This document shows positions 1-11,974 of a DNA stretch of 64,000 bases, piece by piece. Both the position numbers and the translations under genes were made by a program. Source of the stretch: Piezodorus guildinii (lineage: Eukaryota; Arthropoda; Insecta; Hemiptera; Pentatomidae); assembly GCA_023052935.1 (NCBI GenBank), contig CM041292.1:110161147-110225146 (forward strand), written 5' to 3'. The notes beneath the pieces were generated by a model. The model was not told the DNA's origin. It saw only the letters and a program-made list of their open reading frames with translations, and searched no databases. How positions within the stretch are numbered: the first letter of the stretch is position 1; each line of letters begins with the position of its first letter.

Positions 1-480
1 TAAGACCCTCCGTCTATTCGCTAGAAACGATTCCTTGTTTTATATAAACAGACATGAGCTCAGCTAATTTATTTTTAAGCCGAAAAGACCCATATTTGAT
101 TAGTTATGTGGGTATGTTTCCTGGCTCTGGTGATTTTCTATTTTTCATGTTCCTTAATGTATGATCTAATTCATCTACTGCTAAGTCAATAGAGAGTGTA
201 CCACCTCATTTGCACAATCTTGCATTTATTTAACCATTATAATTTTCTTCCGACACCATTTCAACAGCATAGAGATGTAATGTAATTTACCTATTGTTTT
301 TCTTGTATGTTTGAATTTGAATATTTTCCGGCTTTGGATTCTTAATGTCTCTGAAAATTTTTCACGCTTCAGCCAACTTTTGCCCTTGTATGCAACAATC
401 AACGTATTCACAGGTCTTATTCAATAACTCATTTATAGCTTTCTTTCTTTTCCGCTTCATTTCTCGATTCTTCTTCTTTC
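1..480. other. AT-rich sequence without a recognisable gene
   Basis: No convincing coding region, splice-bounded exon or repeat end is visible. The one longer open frame on the minus strand (226-411) has no family features and is treated as chance. Confidence 0.5.
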
Positions 481-1145
481 AATGGCACTACAGCCCGATG
501 TGAACCTTGGCGTCATCAATGAGCCTTTGCCAGGTGGCTCGGTGCTCTGCATTCGCTTTGCAATTTCATACGCTAGAGTCCGTGCACCCTTCATGATGGC
601 GTCTTCCCTCCTCAGATTTGGCCTTCCTCTTACTCTCGACTGGTTCAGATTTCCAAAGAGTAGTTTTTGAGAATTTGTTCCTCAACCATCCTTGCTATGT
701 AACCTGCACATCTTAGTCGACCACACTTTATAAAACGAACGACGTTCGCTTCCCCAAATAGTAAATATAGCTCCTCCTCCACTGGTTCCTTTCCTTAATG
801 TGTCCAAAAATACGGCGCAAAATCTTTCTTTCAAAGATATGCAACTCCTTTGTCTTCTGAATTAGCCGGGGTCCAAGGCCCCAAAGCATACGTCAAAACT
901 GGAAAGCATTATGCGCTTTGGAAATCTATCAATTGGCGATGAGTCACTATTTTATACTCCACGCCTTTTTCCAGAATCATGCGCAGTTCAAATATCTGAT
1001 CCACTGTGGATTTACTTCCTCTGAATCCAGACTGATATTTTCCAGTTTCGGGCTAAGCGAATGAGAGGAGCTTCTTAAAAATAATATTAGATAGCACCTT
1101 CATATACGCATTGTAGGATTGCTACGCCACAATTGTCACATTTCC
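481..1145 (-). mobile_element. RTE-like LINE remnant, internally deleted
   Basis: Read on the minus strand, about 1145-900 encodes a broken reverse-transcriptase segment, with a recognisable stretch YQSGFRGSKSTVDQIF followed by LRMILEKGVEYK and LIDFQSA. This is the finger/palm start typical of the RTE-like LINEs often labelled craniofacial-development-protein-2-like. Immediately after it, about 900-481 matches the far C-terminal part of such elements (GRLRCAGYIARM, then a basic arginine-rich tail). The central RT, including the catalytic YADD box, is missing, so this is a deletion-joined, multiply frameshifted copy. No poly-A tail or target-site duplication is visible. The same 3' end recurs at 36100-36205. 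Confidence 0.75.
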
Positions 1146-1864
1146 TTTCTGTTCATTTCTCAATTACGTCTTTTATACTCTTGTGACGAAGTGGGGTCAC
1201 GGTTGGAGAGTTATTTTTGATATAAATCCTTTTTTCCTTTGACTACTACTGCAAACTTCCTCATTCCAACCATTTTTTGCCTCTTAGCACAAGTCTTTCC
1301 AGTATTCTTAATGCCTCTAGAGCTATTTGATGAATCCCATTCTTAATTTGTTTACTTCAATTTTCTATCAAAATTAAAACACAAGGCAAATGAAAAAAAC
1401 AAAACTTATACTAAGCATATACTTCAGTCGGCGAAACATTCAAATCAATAAGTAACTAAAACTTTAAAATTAACACAAGATGGATATTTATTCAAATACT
1501 CATAAAGATATTTACGTTGCTCATAACCTTATGTTACAAGTTACATCTATCCTTTCATTTCATTATACCTGAAATGTTAGAAATGGCTGAAGGAATTGCT
1601 TTTTCCTTACAGTAACTGGTCAGTAATCAAGCGAAATATACCATCTGGAAATGGTTTAATGTGTCTTTGTAATGCTCGATTCTTATTTCAAGGCTTTGCA
1701 AAAGTTTTCTATTGAGGTACTTCAAAATACTTTCTCATGGAGACCAAGTAGATTCTCTAGATTTATTGAAAACCACCAGCTAAGATCTTAAAATTCTGAA
1801 CATCTATAGGATGAGTTGTCTAAATAAATAATGGGATACCCAACATTACCAGAATTACTTTGCT
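1146..1864. other. Intergenic AT-rich stretch
   Basis: No gene seen. About 1150-1330 may be further decayed LINE sequence on the minus strand but carries no clear motif. The stretch ends in one copy of the target-site duplication of the neighbouring Jockey-type element. Confidence 0.4.
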
Positions 1865-1880
1865 AAGATAAGAGATATCT
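1865..1880. repeat. Target-site duplication, poly-A side of the Jockey-type LINE
   Basis: The 16-base string AAGATAAGAGATATCT occurs here directly against the poly-T run (poly-A on the minus strand) and again at 6272-6287 beyond the element's 5' end. This proves that the sequence between them arrived in a single target-primed insertion. Confidence 0.95.
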
Positions 1881-1908
1881 TTTTTTTTTTTTTTTTTAAC
1901 TTTAAATC

Positions 1909-1914
1909 TTTATT
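1909..1914 (-). terminator. Polyadenylation signal of the Jockey-type LINE
   Basis: AATAAA on the minus strand, 12 bases before the element's poly-A run. Confidence 0.75.
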
Positions 1915-2042
1915 CACACCTGTAAATAATACAATGAACAATCAGTGAATGTGCGGTCAATTTTAAGAAACATGGCGTGATAGGCATGAGAGAGAGCAGC
2001 ACCCAGCGGTACCTACTCCTGGCATGAAATTAGTGTATATTA

Positions 2043-4762
2043 CTAAAGGAGAAGGTCTCCCATCCAACTCCTCTTCAGCCTTCTGTAGGCATTTCCTGGC
2101 ATGAGTGTTGTGGCCATGTCATTGATTAGTGTGTTAGGGTGACCTTGTAGTTTGTCGTGGAAACGTTTGTAGTGTGTCCGTATGTGCTCATTGACGGTTG
2201 GCATCTTAAGGTCAGTATGTAAAGTTATGTTGCTAACGTACCACGGTGCTTTTGTAATTGTTCTAAACGTTTTAGCCTGAAAGATTTGAAGTTTGTTAAT
2301 GTGAGTCTTTTTAGCTGTCCCATATAGCTGTGATGCGTAAGTCCAAATAGGTTTCAGTAGGTAAGTATAGGTGTTTAATTTCTGTCGAAGTTTTAGTTTC
2401 GAGTGTTTTGAAAAGAGTGAGTAAAGAAGTCTCAGTCTTTGGTTAAGGGTTTTCTTTTTTTGGTTAATATGCGGGCCCCAAGTCATTCTTCTGTCAAACG
2501 TCAAACCAAGATAATGTACAGTGTCCGTCTGTGGAATTTGTGTGTTGTCTAAGAAAACGGGAGGACTCGTGTCATGTCGAAGAGTAAAGGTGATATGGTG
2601 TGATTTGTCATTATTCAATCGGATTTTCCAGAGTTTGAACCAGTCATGTAATTTTATTAGATGTTGTTGTAGGATCTCTGAGGCGTGGGTTGCAATTTTA
2701 TGTTTTGTTAAGATCGCCGTGTCGTCGGCATAAGTCGCTGTTAGAATATTGGGGCTGTAAGGTATGTCATGAGTGTAAAGAATGTAGAGTAACGGAGCGA
2801 GCACTGCACCTTGGTGTACTCCTGCTGCGATAGATCTCATGGCAGATAGCTCTGATCCCTGTCGAACGGAGAAAAATCTGTGAGAAAGGAAAGAATGAAT
2901 AATGAGGTAGTAAGTAGGCGGAAGGATAGTCTTGAGTTTGAAGAGAAGCCCTGGTGCCAAACTCTGTCGAAGGCTTGAGCAACGTCGAGAAATACGCCAG
3001 TAGTGTATAACTTCTGCTCTAGTGCGGTGGATATGTAGTCCGTCACTCTGTGTAGTTGGTGCAATGTCGAGTGATGTCTTCTAAATCCAAATTGATGATC
3101 TGGTACGATGTCGTTGTTAGTTAGTACATCAAGAAGTCTTTTATGTAGTAGATGTTCGAAAATTTTGGAGCATAGCGGAAGTAAGCTTATTGGTCGGTAT
3201 GATGAGGGAGTATTTTTGTCCTTGTTGGTCTTGTGAATCATTGTAATATGTGAGTATTTCCATTGAAGCGGGAATTTGGTTGTCCTCAGTATCGCGTTAT
3301 AGATTGAAGTCAGAAACACTAGAGCTTTCCTGGGCATTTGCTGGAGTACCTCAGCGTTAATTAAGTCGTGTCCAGGGGCTTTCTTTTTAGGCAACTTTCT
3401 GATTTGTTCAGCGACTTGAGCAGGTGTAAAGGAAGGAGGAGGTAATGTCAGTTGTAAAGGTTCATCCAGAGTTTTAAGTACAATTTTATCATGTTCGATG
3501 TTGTTGAATTCTGTGTGTGGTGTAAAGATAGAAGATAGATATTCGGCGAACAGTTCGGATTTTTCTCCGTCAGCCATGGCCCAGGAGCCATCTTCTTTTC
3601 GGAGGGGTGCAGGCACTTCCCGATGCTTAGTAAGGTTTTTAGTATGCCTCCACAAGCTGCCATCATCAGTCGAAAGGTTACTAATGTAGTTATCATAAGT
3701 TGTTCTTTTAAATTTTGCAATTTGTCGTTTGAGTTCGTTGTTGAGTCGGTTGTAAATTTGTTTGTCTGATGGAAGTCGGTCTGTCTGCCATATTTTCCGG
3801 GCTCTTCTTTTTGCTCTGATCAAATCCCTTATGTACTGTGGATAAATTGGTAGCTTTTCATGTTTTCTTCGTCTAGGAATTGATGAGGACCATGCAGCGT
3901 CTTGTAGCTTCTGTGTGAAGCATTCTACAGCATCCTCAAGCTCTTCTTCATTTTTAATAGCCAAAGGAATGGAGAGAGCAGTATTTAGACAGTTTCTGAA
4001 CGCATCCCAATCCATTATGCCATTTGTGAGAGATGTGTGTTTCTTAGCTACAAGTGGTTCTTCAAATAGTTCTAAATGCAAAAGAGAATGATCAGAGCAA
4101 AGATCTGTGCTCGTACTTATTGTGTGAGGTGTAGTGCGGAGTCCTTTAGTTATGAAAAAATCAAGTAAATCTGGTGTCTTACGTCTAGATGTTGGCCAGT
4201 AAGTAGGTGAGTGTGGTGATATCGTGTCTAATGAAAGTTCGTGAAGGACATACCTGAGATTTCTTCCTCTTGGGGTTGATAATCTAGATCCCCAAGTCGG
4301 GTCTTTAGCATTATAATCGCCACCTGCGACAAAGCATCTGCCGAGACGTTTGAAGAAGTTACTAAACATCGTGGAAGTCAGGACATATCTCGGAGGGCAA
4401 TAAACAGCAGCAAGAGTAATGTTGTGATGTTCAGAGAATAGTGAAATGGCTGTAGCTTGTATGTCAGGTGATATGGGTAATTGCAAAGGATGGTGTTTTA
4501 GTGTTGATCTGATGAGAATAGCAGTGCCTCCGTGTGAAGTATTGTCTGGATGGTCAGTTCTATAGATTTTGTAATCATGAATGTAAAATTTGGATTTTGG
4601 TGTAAAATGTGTTTCAGTGATTAGTGCTATGTCAATTCGTTTCTCGTGTAAATATATGTCTAGTTCTGTCCTATGTTGATTAAGTCCGTTTGCGTTCCAT
4701 AGTATGATAGACATGGAGCCTACAGTCATCTGATTAATGGGCATATAATTGTCTAAGGGCAA
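2043..4762 (-). pseudogene. Jockey-type ORF2: endonuclease-reverse transcriptase, one frameshift
   Basis: Nicks target DNA and copies the element RNA. The first frame (4762 down to about 2960) holds the endonuclease: near the start NANGLNQHR, then ITETHF, GGDYNAKDPTWGS and the C-terminal SDHSLL. It continues into the RT fingers (KKAPGHDLINAEVL, SYRPISLLPLCSKIFEHLL, FGFRRHHSTLHQL) and palm motif A (FLDVAQAFDRVWHQG). Near 2950-2960 the reading continues in another frame to 2043, with motif B-like GVHQGAVLAPLLYILYTHDI, the catalytic YADD (about 2721-2732) and the thumb (HYLGLTFDRRMTW). No RNase H follows. Its ATG lies 29 bases inside the end of ORF1. A single indel explains the break; whether it is a true mutation or an assembly error is unknown. 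Confidence 0.93.
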
Positions 4763-6099
4763 GGGTAGTTTGAGAGAGTTGTTGAAGAAGACCGAAGAGG
4801 GGCTGAATGAGATTGTTTAAGTTATTGATAATATTGTATAACTGGCCAGAGGAGTTATCTACCGGCGGGACCGGTAGGGTAGTGCCCCCACTCATACCTG
4901 TATATCTGTGTCGTTGGTGTGGCGCTTGAGCTGGTAGCTGTTGGTGTGGGGCTTGCGATGGTTGTTGCGGCTGTCTCTGGTGCTGTTGGTACTGGGCTTG
5001 AGCTGGTTGTTGTGGCTGTCTCTGATCTTGATGGTCTGGTGCTAGAGCTGGTTGATTCAACTGCCTCTGATGCTCCCGGTCAGTTCTTGGATGAGGTGGA
5101 TTTAGTTGTGGAAGAGGTGGAAACTCATTGAGGGCAGGCGGTGCATGTCTTACTGTTGGAGGTCGCTGAGGAGCGTACTGCTTCGAGCGATGTTTTCGAA
5201 GTTCTTTCAAAGTTTGGCAGCCCCTATAGTTGGCGGGATGAGCGCCATTACAGTTGGCGCAGGTTGCAGCTGTTTCTCTTGGTTTTGTGCAAGCACTGCT
5301 TTCGTGGCCCAGTCCACATCTTACACATTTTGGTGGGTAGTTGCAGTACGTTTTTGTGTGTCCGTACTGCTGGCATCGAATACATTGAGGAATCATTTTT
5401 CTTTTGCGCGGTTCCTCTATTTTTATATGGGTATAGTACAAAAATTCAATGTCAAAGATTTTGTCATTGAATGTTGCTCTTGAGACGTCCACGAAAAACA
5501 TGGGAAGGGGTGTTTTAAATCGTGAAATGACGTTGACAATACTTGTTGCCTCATATCCATATTTGGCCAGTTCTTCTTTTATGGTGGTTAGTGGTGTGCC
5601 GTAGTGTAGGTTTTTGATAACAACTCGTGGACTTTTTTCCTCTGGTAGTTGATATGTGTGGAAGTACGCACCTCCCTTTCTTAAACTAGTCACTAACTTT
5701 CGGTAAACATCTGAGTTTTCAGGGTATACGGTTACTCCCCTGACAGATGTCTTGAGCCTGAAACTGTTTGCCCCTCTCTCATTATGAAGGAATGTTATGA
5801 GTGCAGGGTAATCTTTAACGTCAGATAAATGTATGGGTGGCGGTTTGGTGTTGGTAGGTTGATGGCTCAGGTTCATCTATTGAGGGTGATAACGGTTCGA
5901 ACCTGTTCTGAGTATTTGTAGGTGGACTAACCTTCATAATTTTCCTGGGGTCTCTTTCTGCAGTTAATTGTCTTTTTCTTCCTGACACAAGCTCCCAGGA
6001 GATATTTTCGTGCTCGATAGCATTATTGGAAATATCTAAGCCACTGGTTGGAGCACTTGAAGTTGAGGCTTCCGTCATTTTTTCAGTGGGAGAACCCAC
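4734..6099 (-). pseudogene. Jockey-type ORF1: nucleic-acid-binding protein, one frameshift
   Basis: ORF1 proteins coat the element RNA and target it to the nucleus or telomere in Jockey-clade LINEs. A 92-codon N-terminal frame (6099-5821) is followed, after a frameshift around 5850-5876, by a 380-codon frame (5876-4734). That frame contains a PRE_C2HC-type region (from PPPIHLSDVKDYPALITFL to FFVDVSRATFNDKIFDIEFL), then three tandem zinc knuckles (CIRCQQYGHTKTYC; CVRCGLGHESSAC; CANCNGAHPANYRGC), then a long glutamine- and proline-rich tail built from short QQPxQAP-like repeats. The stop lies 29 bases beyond the ORF2 start. Confidence 0.92.
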
Positions 6100-6256
6100 T
6101 TCACTAAATAAATTTTACTTCTCTTCTTGTTTGCTTGTTCAGCACACAGTTAGGAAGCAAGTTTGTTTGTAAACATTAAATTTTTTCACTTAAAACATAA
6201 CAAAAATCGGAAAAAACTAGAGAGCAAACTTATCACAGTTATAACCTTCCGCGTCC

Positions 6257-6267
6257 AAAATGGCGAC
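6257..6267 (+). promoter_or_regulatory. YY1/Pho-type motif at the 5' end of the Jockey-type LINE
   Basis: AAAATGGCGAC on the plus strand, reading as the complement within the first 15 bases of the element on the minus strand. It matches the core AANATGGCG bound by YY1 and its insect homologue Pho. The match is seen; binding and promoter function are inferred. Confidence 0.45.
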
Positions 6268-6271
6268 TCCC

Positions 6272-6287
6272 AAGATAAGAGATATCT
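6272..6287. repeat. Target-site duplication, 5' side of the Jockey-type LINE
   Basis: Second copy of the 16-base AAGATAAGAGATATCT, abutting the element's first base. Confidence 0.95.
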
Positions 6288-6780
6288 CAAGAAATATTCT
6301 TTAAGAAGATTATAATACAATGAATCCCTTAGAAAACTTTGTCTTTTAATGTCGTATTAAACAAGAACAAGAACAGAAAATATCTTCTTTCTCTCAAATA
6401 AATGTTATTGGATTAAATGATAATATTTTCTTTATTTAATTTTAAGATATAATTGTCCCAATTAATTACATATAACACCACATTCATTTTTAGATACAAT
6501 TAAGAAATATGATATTAAAATGAATGGAAAAAAGACACAGAGTGAAGATAGGCAGGCATAGGGATGTGCGACCCCATTGCCCAGCCGAAAGGCTGCAACC
6601 AACCACTGGCCCTCCAGGTTGGGAGCACATATATACTGATACACTCACAGCACACTCTGTACACCACACAGACCATCGCAATACTGACTAAGGTCACTAA
6701 CAGTACACATCCTAGGAAGCCACTAGGAGAGGGTGCTTAGTATGAAGCCACTAAGGTGGTAGCCCCTCCAGCATTCAGGG
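6288..6780. other. Non-coding stretch between two LINEs
   Basis: No gene seen. Overlapping small minus-strand frames at 6462-6697 are low-complexity chance ORFs. From about 6540 the sequence may already be the 5' flank or untranslated region of the next LINE. Confidence 0.4.
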
Positions 6781-9650
6781 TACACAGAGAGGGTTGATTA
6801 CCCCACTACCCGAAAATAAATAATCGTGAAACCCCACTACGCAAGTGCCTCGGATATGGATAGTCATAAACTCACAAAACATGGAATTCGTCATAGGCTA
6901 AATCTTGGTTTTTCTGATGTCTTGTCACTTTTTAGACCCAGAGCACTTTAATTCCTCATAGAACAGATTTACAGGCTCAAGTTGGATATAACAACAATCC
7001 AGGAAATCAGATGGAAATGTCAAGAAGTTTTGGAGAAGATGCGCCATGCAATCTACTACAGCTGCAGCAATGACCATCACACCTTTGGTGTTGGATTTGT
7101 TCTAAGAAGACAACTTGTAATTGCATTTCAAGCCGTCAGTCCCAGAGAATGTTTCATGAGGTTTTGAGGACAATTTCGTAACAGGAGCCTAATTAGTTTT
7201 CATGCAACCGTTGAGAACACTGAAGAAGAAGATAAGGACTCCTTCGATGACAAACTTGAAAGAGCATTTGATTCCTCCCCAAAATATGATGCAAAGCTTC
7301 TAGCTGGTGATTTGAATGCTAAAGTTGGAAAGGAAGTCCGTTATGAGCCAACAATCGGAAGGAATAGCTTACATGATGACAATGCCCTAAATTTGATCAA
7401 CTTTACAGCATCGAAGAATCCAGTTTTGGTGAGTACCCAGTTCCTGCATAAAGATATTCATAAAGGTACGTGGACAACCCCTGATGGTCGACATGTTGAC
7501 CAAATCGACCACCTTCTGGTAAGCGGTAGACACACAAGCAGTATATTGGATCTATAGGTCTTCAAAAGTGCTAATGTTGACTAAGACCACTTTTTGAGTG
7601 TTGTACATATAAAAGAGTGTTTAAGCTGCCCGGGGCATGCATCAGCTATGGTAACTAAGCATTTCAATCTGGAAAAGCTCAAAGAACAAGAAACTCAGCT
7701 TTGATACACAGAAAAGTTGGATCAAATACTATCTAAACGACAAACTAGCAAAAACATCTAGGAAGAGTGGGCAACATGTTCCTTAGTCATAGCACAGGTG
7801 GCAGAATAAGTTTTAGATCCTGATGAAAAAGATTTAATGTCTCCATGATTCAATGAAGAGTGCAGAGCCCTCACAGATTTTAATAACAAAGCCTATAGAA
7901 CTATGATTAATTGGTGGACATCTGAAACTGTTGAGGATTATTGAAAACAAAGTCAGGAAGAGAAGCAATGACATCGAAAAAAGAAGAGGCAACGAATCAA
8001 TGCTGACTCAGAAGAACTGGAGAAGCTTAGATCTTAAAAACGAAGCTGAAAATTTTTCCAGAAAGTATGTTACCAGGAAACCATTTAAGCACATGCCAAC
8101 TATGTGTATGAATGAGGAAGGTACCCTATTGACCGACAATAAGGCTAGCATGGAAGGAATGTTGAAGATGTTTCGAGGCTTGTTGAACGGAAGAGAGGAG
8201 AATGAACACAATACCCAAGAACAGCTTTATAAATGCGAACTGGAACCTTCTGATGAGGAAGAAGCTGAAGCAATCAGTAGGTTAAAGAATCATAAAGCTC
8301 CTGGCTGGCATTGACTCATTTCCTGCGGAACTGTTTTAACAGGAATCTATGGAACTAATAAAATGCCTGCACAATATGTTAATAAACATTTGGATCATCG
8401 AAGTACGGCCTCGGGACAGGTGAAAAACTGTTATCTGTCCTATGCATAAAAAGAGAGATATATTCAAATGCAGCAATTACAGAGGAATATCTTTACTTCC
8501 ATGCGCATTTAAAATCCTCTCTAATATTTTGTTTTGCAGACTCTTATCAATTGCTGAAAGAGAGATAAATCCTTATCAGTGTGGATTCCAGGCAGGCCTT
8601 CAACTGACCAAATTTTCAGCCTTTGAACAATACTCGAGAGAGGAAGAGAGTATAATGTGACCAACCACACATCACCTCTTTGTTAATTTGAAGTCAGCAT
8701 TGAGTGAAAGGAGTTATATAAACCATTGCGAGAGCTGACTATTCCACCTAAACTGATCAGACTCATTAGGCTGACCATGACAAGTATTGAATGTGTGGTC
8801 TGTATACAAGGCTGGAGATCATCGGAGTTCATATCTACAAGAAGAGTGAGGCAAGGGATGCTGCTTCTCTTTAATATGGTCGGAAAAGCAGTAAGAAGTC
8901 AAGTACAACACAGGCACGGTATGGAACAGATCTGAGCTGAGCAGTGGTTGAAGCTTTCCTTGATTTAGAAGCTGTGGCAAAAGGCATAGGACTTGTTGTG
9001 AACGAAGATAAGACCAAGTACGTGATTTCAGATGAAACTCCAAGATTATTTGGCACCAATGTTTCCTTTGGACAGTTTAGTTTGGGCATGTTTCCCAATT
9101 TGTATACTTGGGTTCTTTGGTAAACCACAACAACGAAACCACAGCTGAGATAAAAAGAAGAACATTGGTTGCAAATCATTGCTATTTTGGGATTCGAAAA
9201 CATCACTGCAGCCGTTTTGTGACAAGGCAAACAAAAGAAACTATGTATAAAACGCTAATTCAACCTGTACTATGTTCACAGCTCAGAAACTTGGACAACG
9301 TCCAGAGCTGAGGACCAGCTTCTACCTATATTCGAGCGGAAAGTGTTGCACTGAATATATTGTGGTGTTCATGAATATAATGAATGGAGGCGGAGGAGCA
9401 ATAGGAAGCTATACGAATTATATCGTGAACCTGCTATCTGCCACTTCATTAAATTCGGGAGGCTTTGATGGGTAGGGCATCTGGCCAGAATGACTGATGA
9501 TATGCCTCCTAAGAGAATACTGACCGAGCTCCTTTACAGTCCTCACAAGAGTAGGAGGCCAAGGCTACGCTGGGTAGAATGTGTGGCCAATGACGCACGA
9601 AACTACTTAAATGTGGGAAACTGGATGGCTGCATCGTAGTAGTGTATCGT
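6781..9650 (+). mobile_element. RTE-like LINE, heavily mutated
   Basis: Endonuclease pieces at about 6940-7560 (LDITTIQEIRWKCQ, YYSCSNDHHTFGVGFVLRR, LLAGDLNAKVGKEVRYEPTIG, GTWTTPDGRHVDQIDHLLVS) are followed by a linker (7930-8310, ending LKNHKAPGWH). Then come RT pieces (8440-9050: NYRGISLLPCAFKILSNILFCRL, INPYQCGFQAG) and a C-terminal tail (9390-9640: GRLxWVGHLARMTDDMPPKRI, RRPRLRWVECVANDARNYLN). The order and motifs match the RTE-like elements seen at 481-1145 and 53700-55160. The catalytic YADD region is missing or unrecognisable, and stops and frameshifts are numerous. The 5' boundary is approximate. Confidence 0.88.
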
Positions 9651-10857
9651 GGCACTTGCTGCTGGAGGAAGCTAGAAATGAAGATTGGAGATTTAGTCTA
9701 ACAATGCAATTTACATTAATAAAAGAGTGGGACAGAATAAATGTAGAACATATTTATACAAGAAAAGAATTTTTTTCTTTTTAAGTAACTAATTATATCA
9801 CATTAACATCGCTTATACTAACATAAATATAAAATGTTTTTCAAGCGACATCCTATGATAATTTTATCATAAATTATAAAGTCAATTAATGGTACCTTTA
9901 AAAATAAGCTGCGCTCAGCATGTTTTATCTTTAATAGATTTAAGAAATAAATCTTTGAATTTTATACAACCAAAAACAAGGAATAACTAAGGTTAATTAT
10001 ACATCAGGAAACTCTTTTTGCAGTGGAGACAAAATGAAATTCAGAATTATTATATTCACTTTGAAATATAGATCTTAAGGATAAAATGATACATTTAATT
10101 AAAACAAACAATTATGAAAAATTAAATTACAATGCCTTTGTTAACATTCAAAGTATTATAATGAATAAAAAAAAGAAAATTTTAGTTAGCTAAATATTAC
10201 ATTTTATAGTTCCAAGAATCGTAAGCTTATTATTATTATTTTATTTATTTTTTTTAAAGTTTTTTTTAATAGTTTTTATAAAGTTTATAATGACTGGAGA
10301 ACTAGCTAATAACATTCTCACTTCTTAAAATTAATTACATACATAACCAGCTAATTTTTTAACTTTGTATTAAATTACATAACAATTTACATTTGTTTAA
10401 CATTTTCTGACTATACATCAACTATGTTCTAAACAGCAATCAACAAGTCTTCAGCAATTCAAATAAACTATCATAAGATTATAAAACTGTTTTCACAATT
10501 CTAATCAATTTTATTAATTGTAGGCTTCTTGAATGTTAAATCCAATTTTGTTTAATAGCCTCACCTTTTTCCTTATTTAAATCAGCAAAGAAGTTCTATT
10601 GTTCAAATTAATAGAAAAAGAATCCATTGTCTGTAGACCAAGATAACCAAACCATTGATCATAAAAATACACCACTAAAAAGCTACATATAACAAAAATG
10701 CATATTGTCATATTATTTCATTCTATGCAAAAACAATAATAATGTTGTGATATCCAACAAGCACACAGATGACTTTTTACTACTTTACTACACACGTAAG
10801 AGCAAAACTGAAAATACAGTTTTATTGCTCTCACCATTTGATTTCAATTTACAATTT
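9651..10857. other. AT-rich stretch including the probable 3' UTR of synaptogyrin
   Basis: No coding signal. Because the synaptogyrin stop codon lies at 10858-10860 on the minus strand, the sequence immediately to the left should be its 3' untranslated region. Several AATAAA complements (for example in the run near 10235-10250) could be the poly-A signal, but none can be singled out. Confidence 0.5.
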
Positions 10858-10892
10858 TTAGTAGGTTGGTGCAGGATATTCTCCCCCACCTT
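10858..10892 (-). CDS. Syngr: Synaptogyrin, last coding exon
   Basis: The acceptor TTTCAG precedes an exon that completes a split GAA codon and encodes GGGEYPAPTY before TAA (10858-10860). The Y-x-A-P-T-Y-type C terminus suits invertebrate synaptogyrins. Phase 1 agrees with the donor at 11809. Confidence 0.85.
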
Positions 10893-11808
10893 CTGAAACA
10901 AAATTATTTTTAAGCATTAAGATAAATCAAGAAAAAATATTTGAACAGCATAGCTCCAAAATCTTTTTTTTAGATAACTATAATAAGTTAATAGCTAAGG
11001 TCTCAAAACCTGGTTATTGGTACCAATTTTAAGGTCTCATGACACTCAAATATCATAAATAGAATAACATGGATTCAGAATTTTAGGGATATTTCACAAA
11101 TCCACTTTAAGTTCTCACTTTCGTATAAAAAATATGTAACTTTCATTAAAATATATGTTATTTCTTGGAAAGATTAGATAATACTATTAATATTATTTTG
11201 GTCTATGTACAGCTTCAGTTAACTATTTAAAAGCTCATTAAGTTTGAAGTTTTTTAAAAACATCTTCAAAGACATATTGAATCTTGAATGATTTAAATTG
11301 ATGGACCAAGACAGTTTTTCTTATATTTAATTTGTCGGTTTATGATCATGATTAATAATGTAATATTTGTGTGAGATATAGAAATAGGATATTATTGTCT
11401 GTCAACTTTTGACAGATAAGGAAGATAGTAGAATGTAGAAAACTTATAACTGCATAAAAAACAATAGGTCTTTTCATACTTAAAATAATTGTGAAATATG
11501 TGAATGGAATCATTAAAAATGTGTTTTACTTTTCCATTAGGTTAAGGAGTTAATTTTTTTTTTTTAGTTTTGAGATTTTCACAATTATTTTAACTATAAT
11601 TTAAAGCACCTTTTGGTCTCATTCAAATATAAAAGAATGGTTCTTTCAGTGATTCTTTAATCATCAGGGTAATAGCACTTCGTGGAAATGAACTGGTCAT
11701 ATATCATTCTCTATAGGGCAAAAGATATCAAAATAATTTATACTTTAATAAAAGCAACTAATTTATATAAACTAATTATTTGATGAAGGAAAGAAAAATT
11801 AACATTAC

Positions 11809-11974
11809 CATGTTGGTTTGAAAATGGTGGGTCTTGGTAAGGTTGGTCATCTTGAGAATACGATGAGAAGGCAGCTGCACCAGTCATTTGTGCTTCACCA
11901 CCTTCAAGACCAGCAGCAAACATGGCATTATTTCCTTGAAGGAATCTTTGGTATGCAAGCCATGCTGAGGCAGC
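11809..11974 (-). CDS. Syngr: Synaptogyrin, exon with the end of the fourth membrane span and the cytoplasmic tail
   Basis: It is bounded by acceptor ATAG (to 11975) and donor GTAATG (from 11808). It starts in phase 0 with AASAWLAYQRFLQGNNAMF, the conserved end of transmembrane span 4 and the FAYQRF/LAYQRF motif of synaptogyrins. It continues into the poorly conserved cytoplasmic tail (AGLEGGEAQMTGAAAFS, then a Gln/Pro/Tyr-rich DDQPYQDPPFSNQH). It ends with one extra base, which the last exon completes. Confidence 0.9.

Larger units (their letters stand above)
1881..6271 (-). mobile_element. Full-length Jockey-type non-LTR retrotransposon
   Basis: A 4.39 kb LINE on the minus strand with both ends intact. 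The 3' end has a poly-A run (1881-1897) with an AATAAA signal about 12 bases upstream (1909-1914). The 5' end starts at 6271, and identical 16-base target duplications flank it. It carries ORF1 (PRE_C2HC and zinc knuckles) and ORF2 (apurinic endonuclease and reverse transcriptase, no RNase H), the standard Jockey-clade plan. Each ORF has one apparent frameshift, so this copy is probably dead or contains assembly indels. The start carries a CGCCATTTTGG motif. Relatives occur at 40605-41540. Confidence 0.95.

Noticed and set aside
4919..5483. Plus-strand open frames antisense to the Jockey ORF1
   Set aside because: They are shadows of the repetitive Gln/Pro and zinc-knuckle coding sequence on the other strand.
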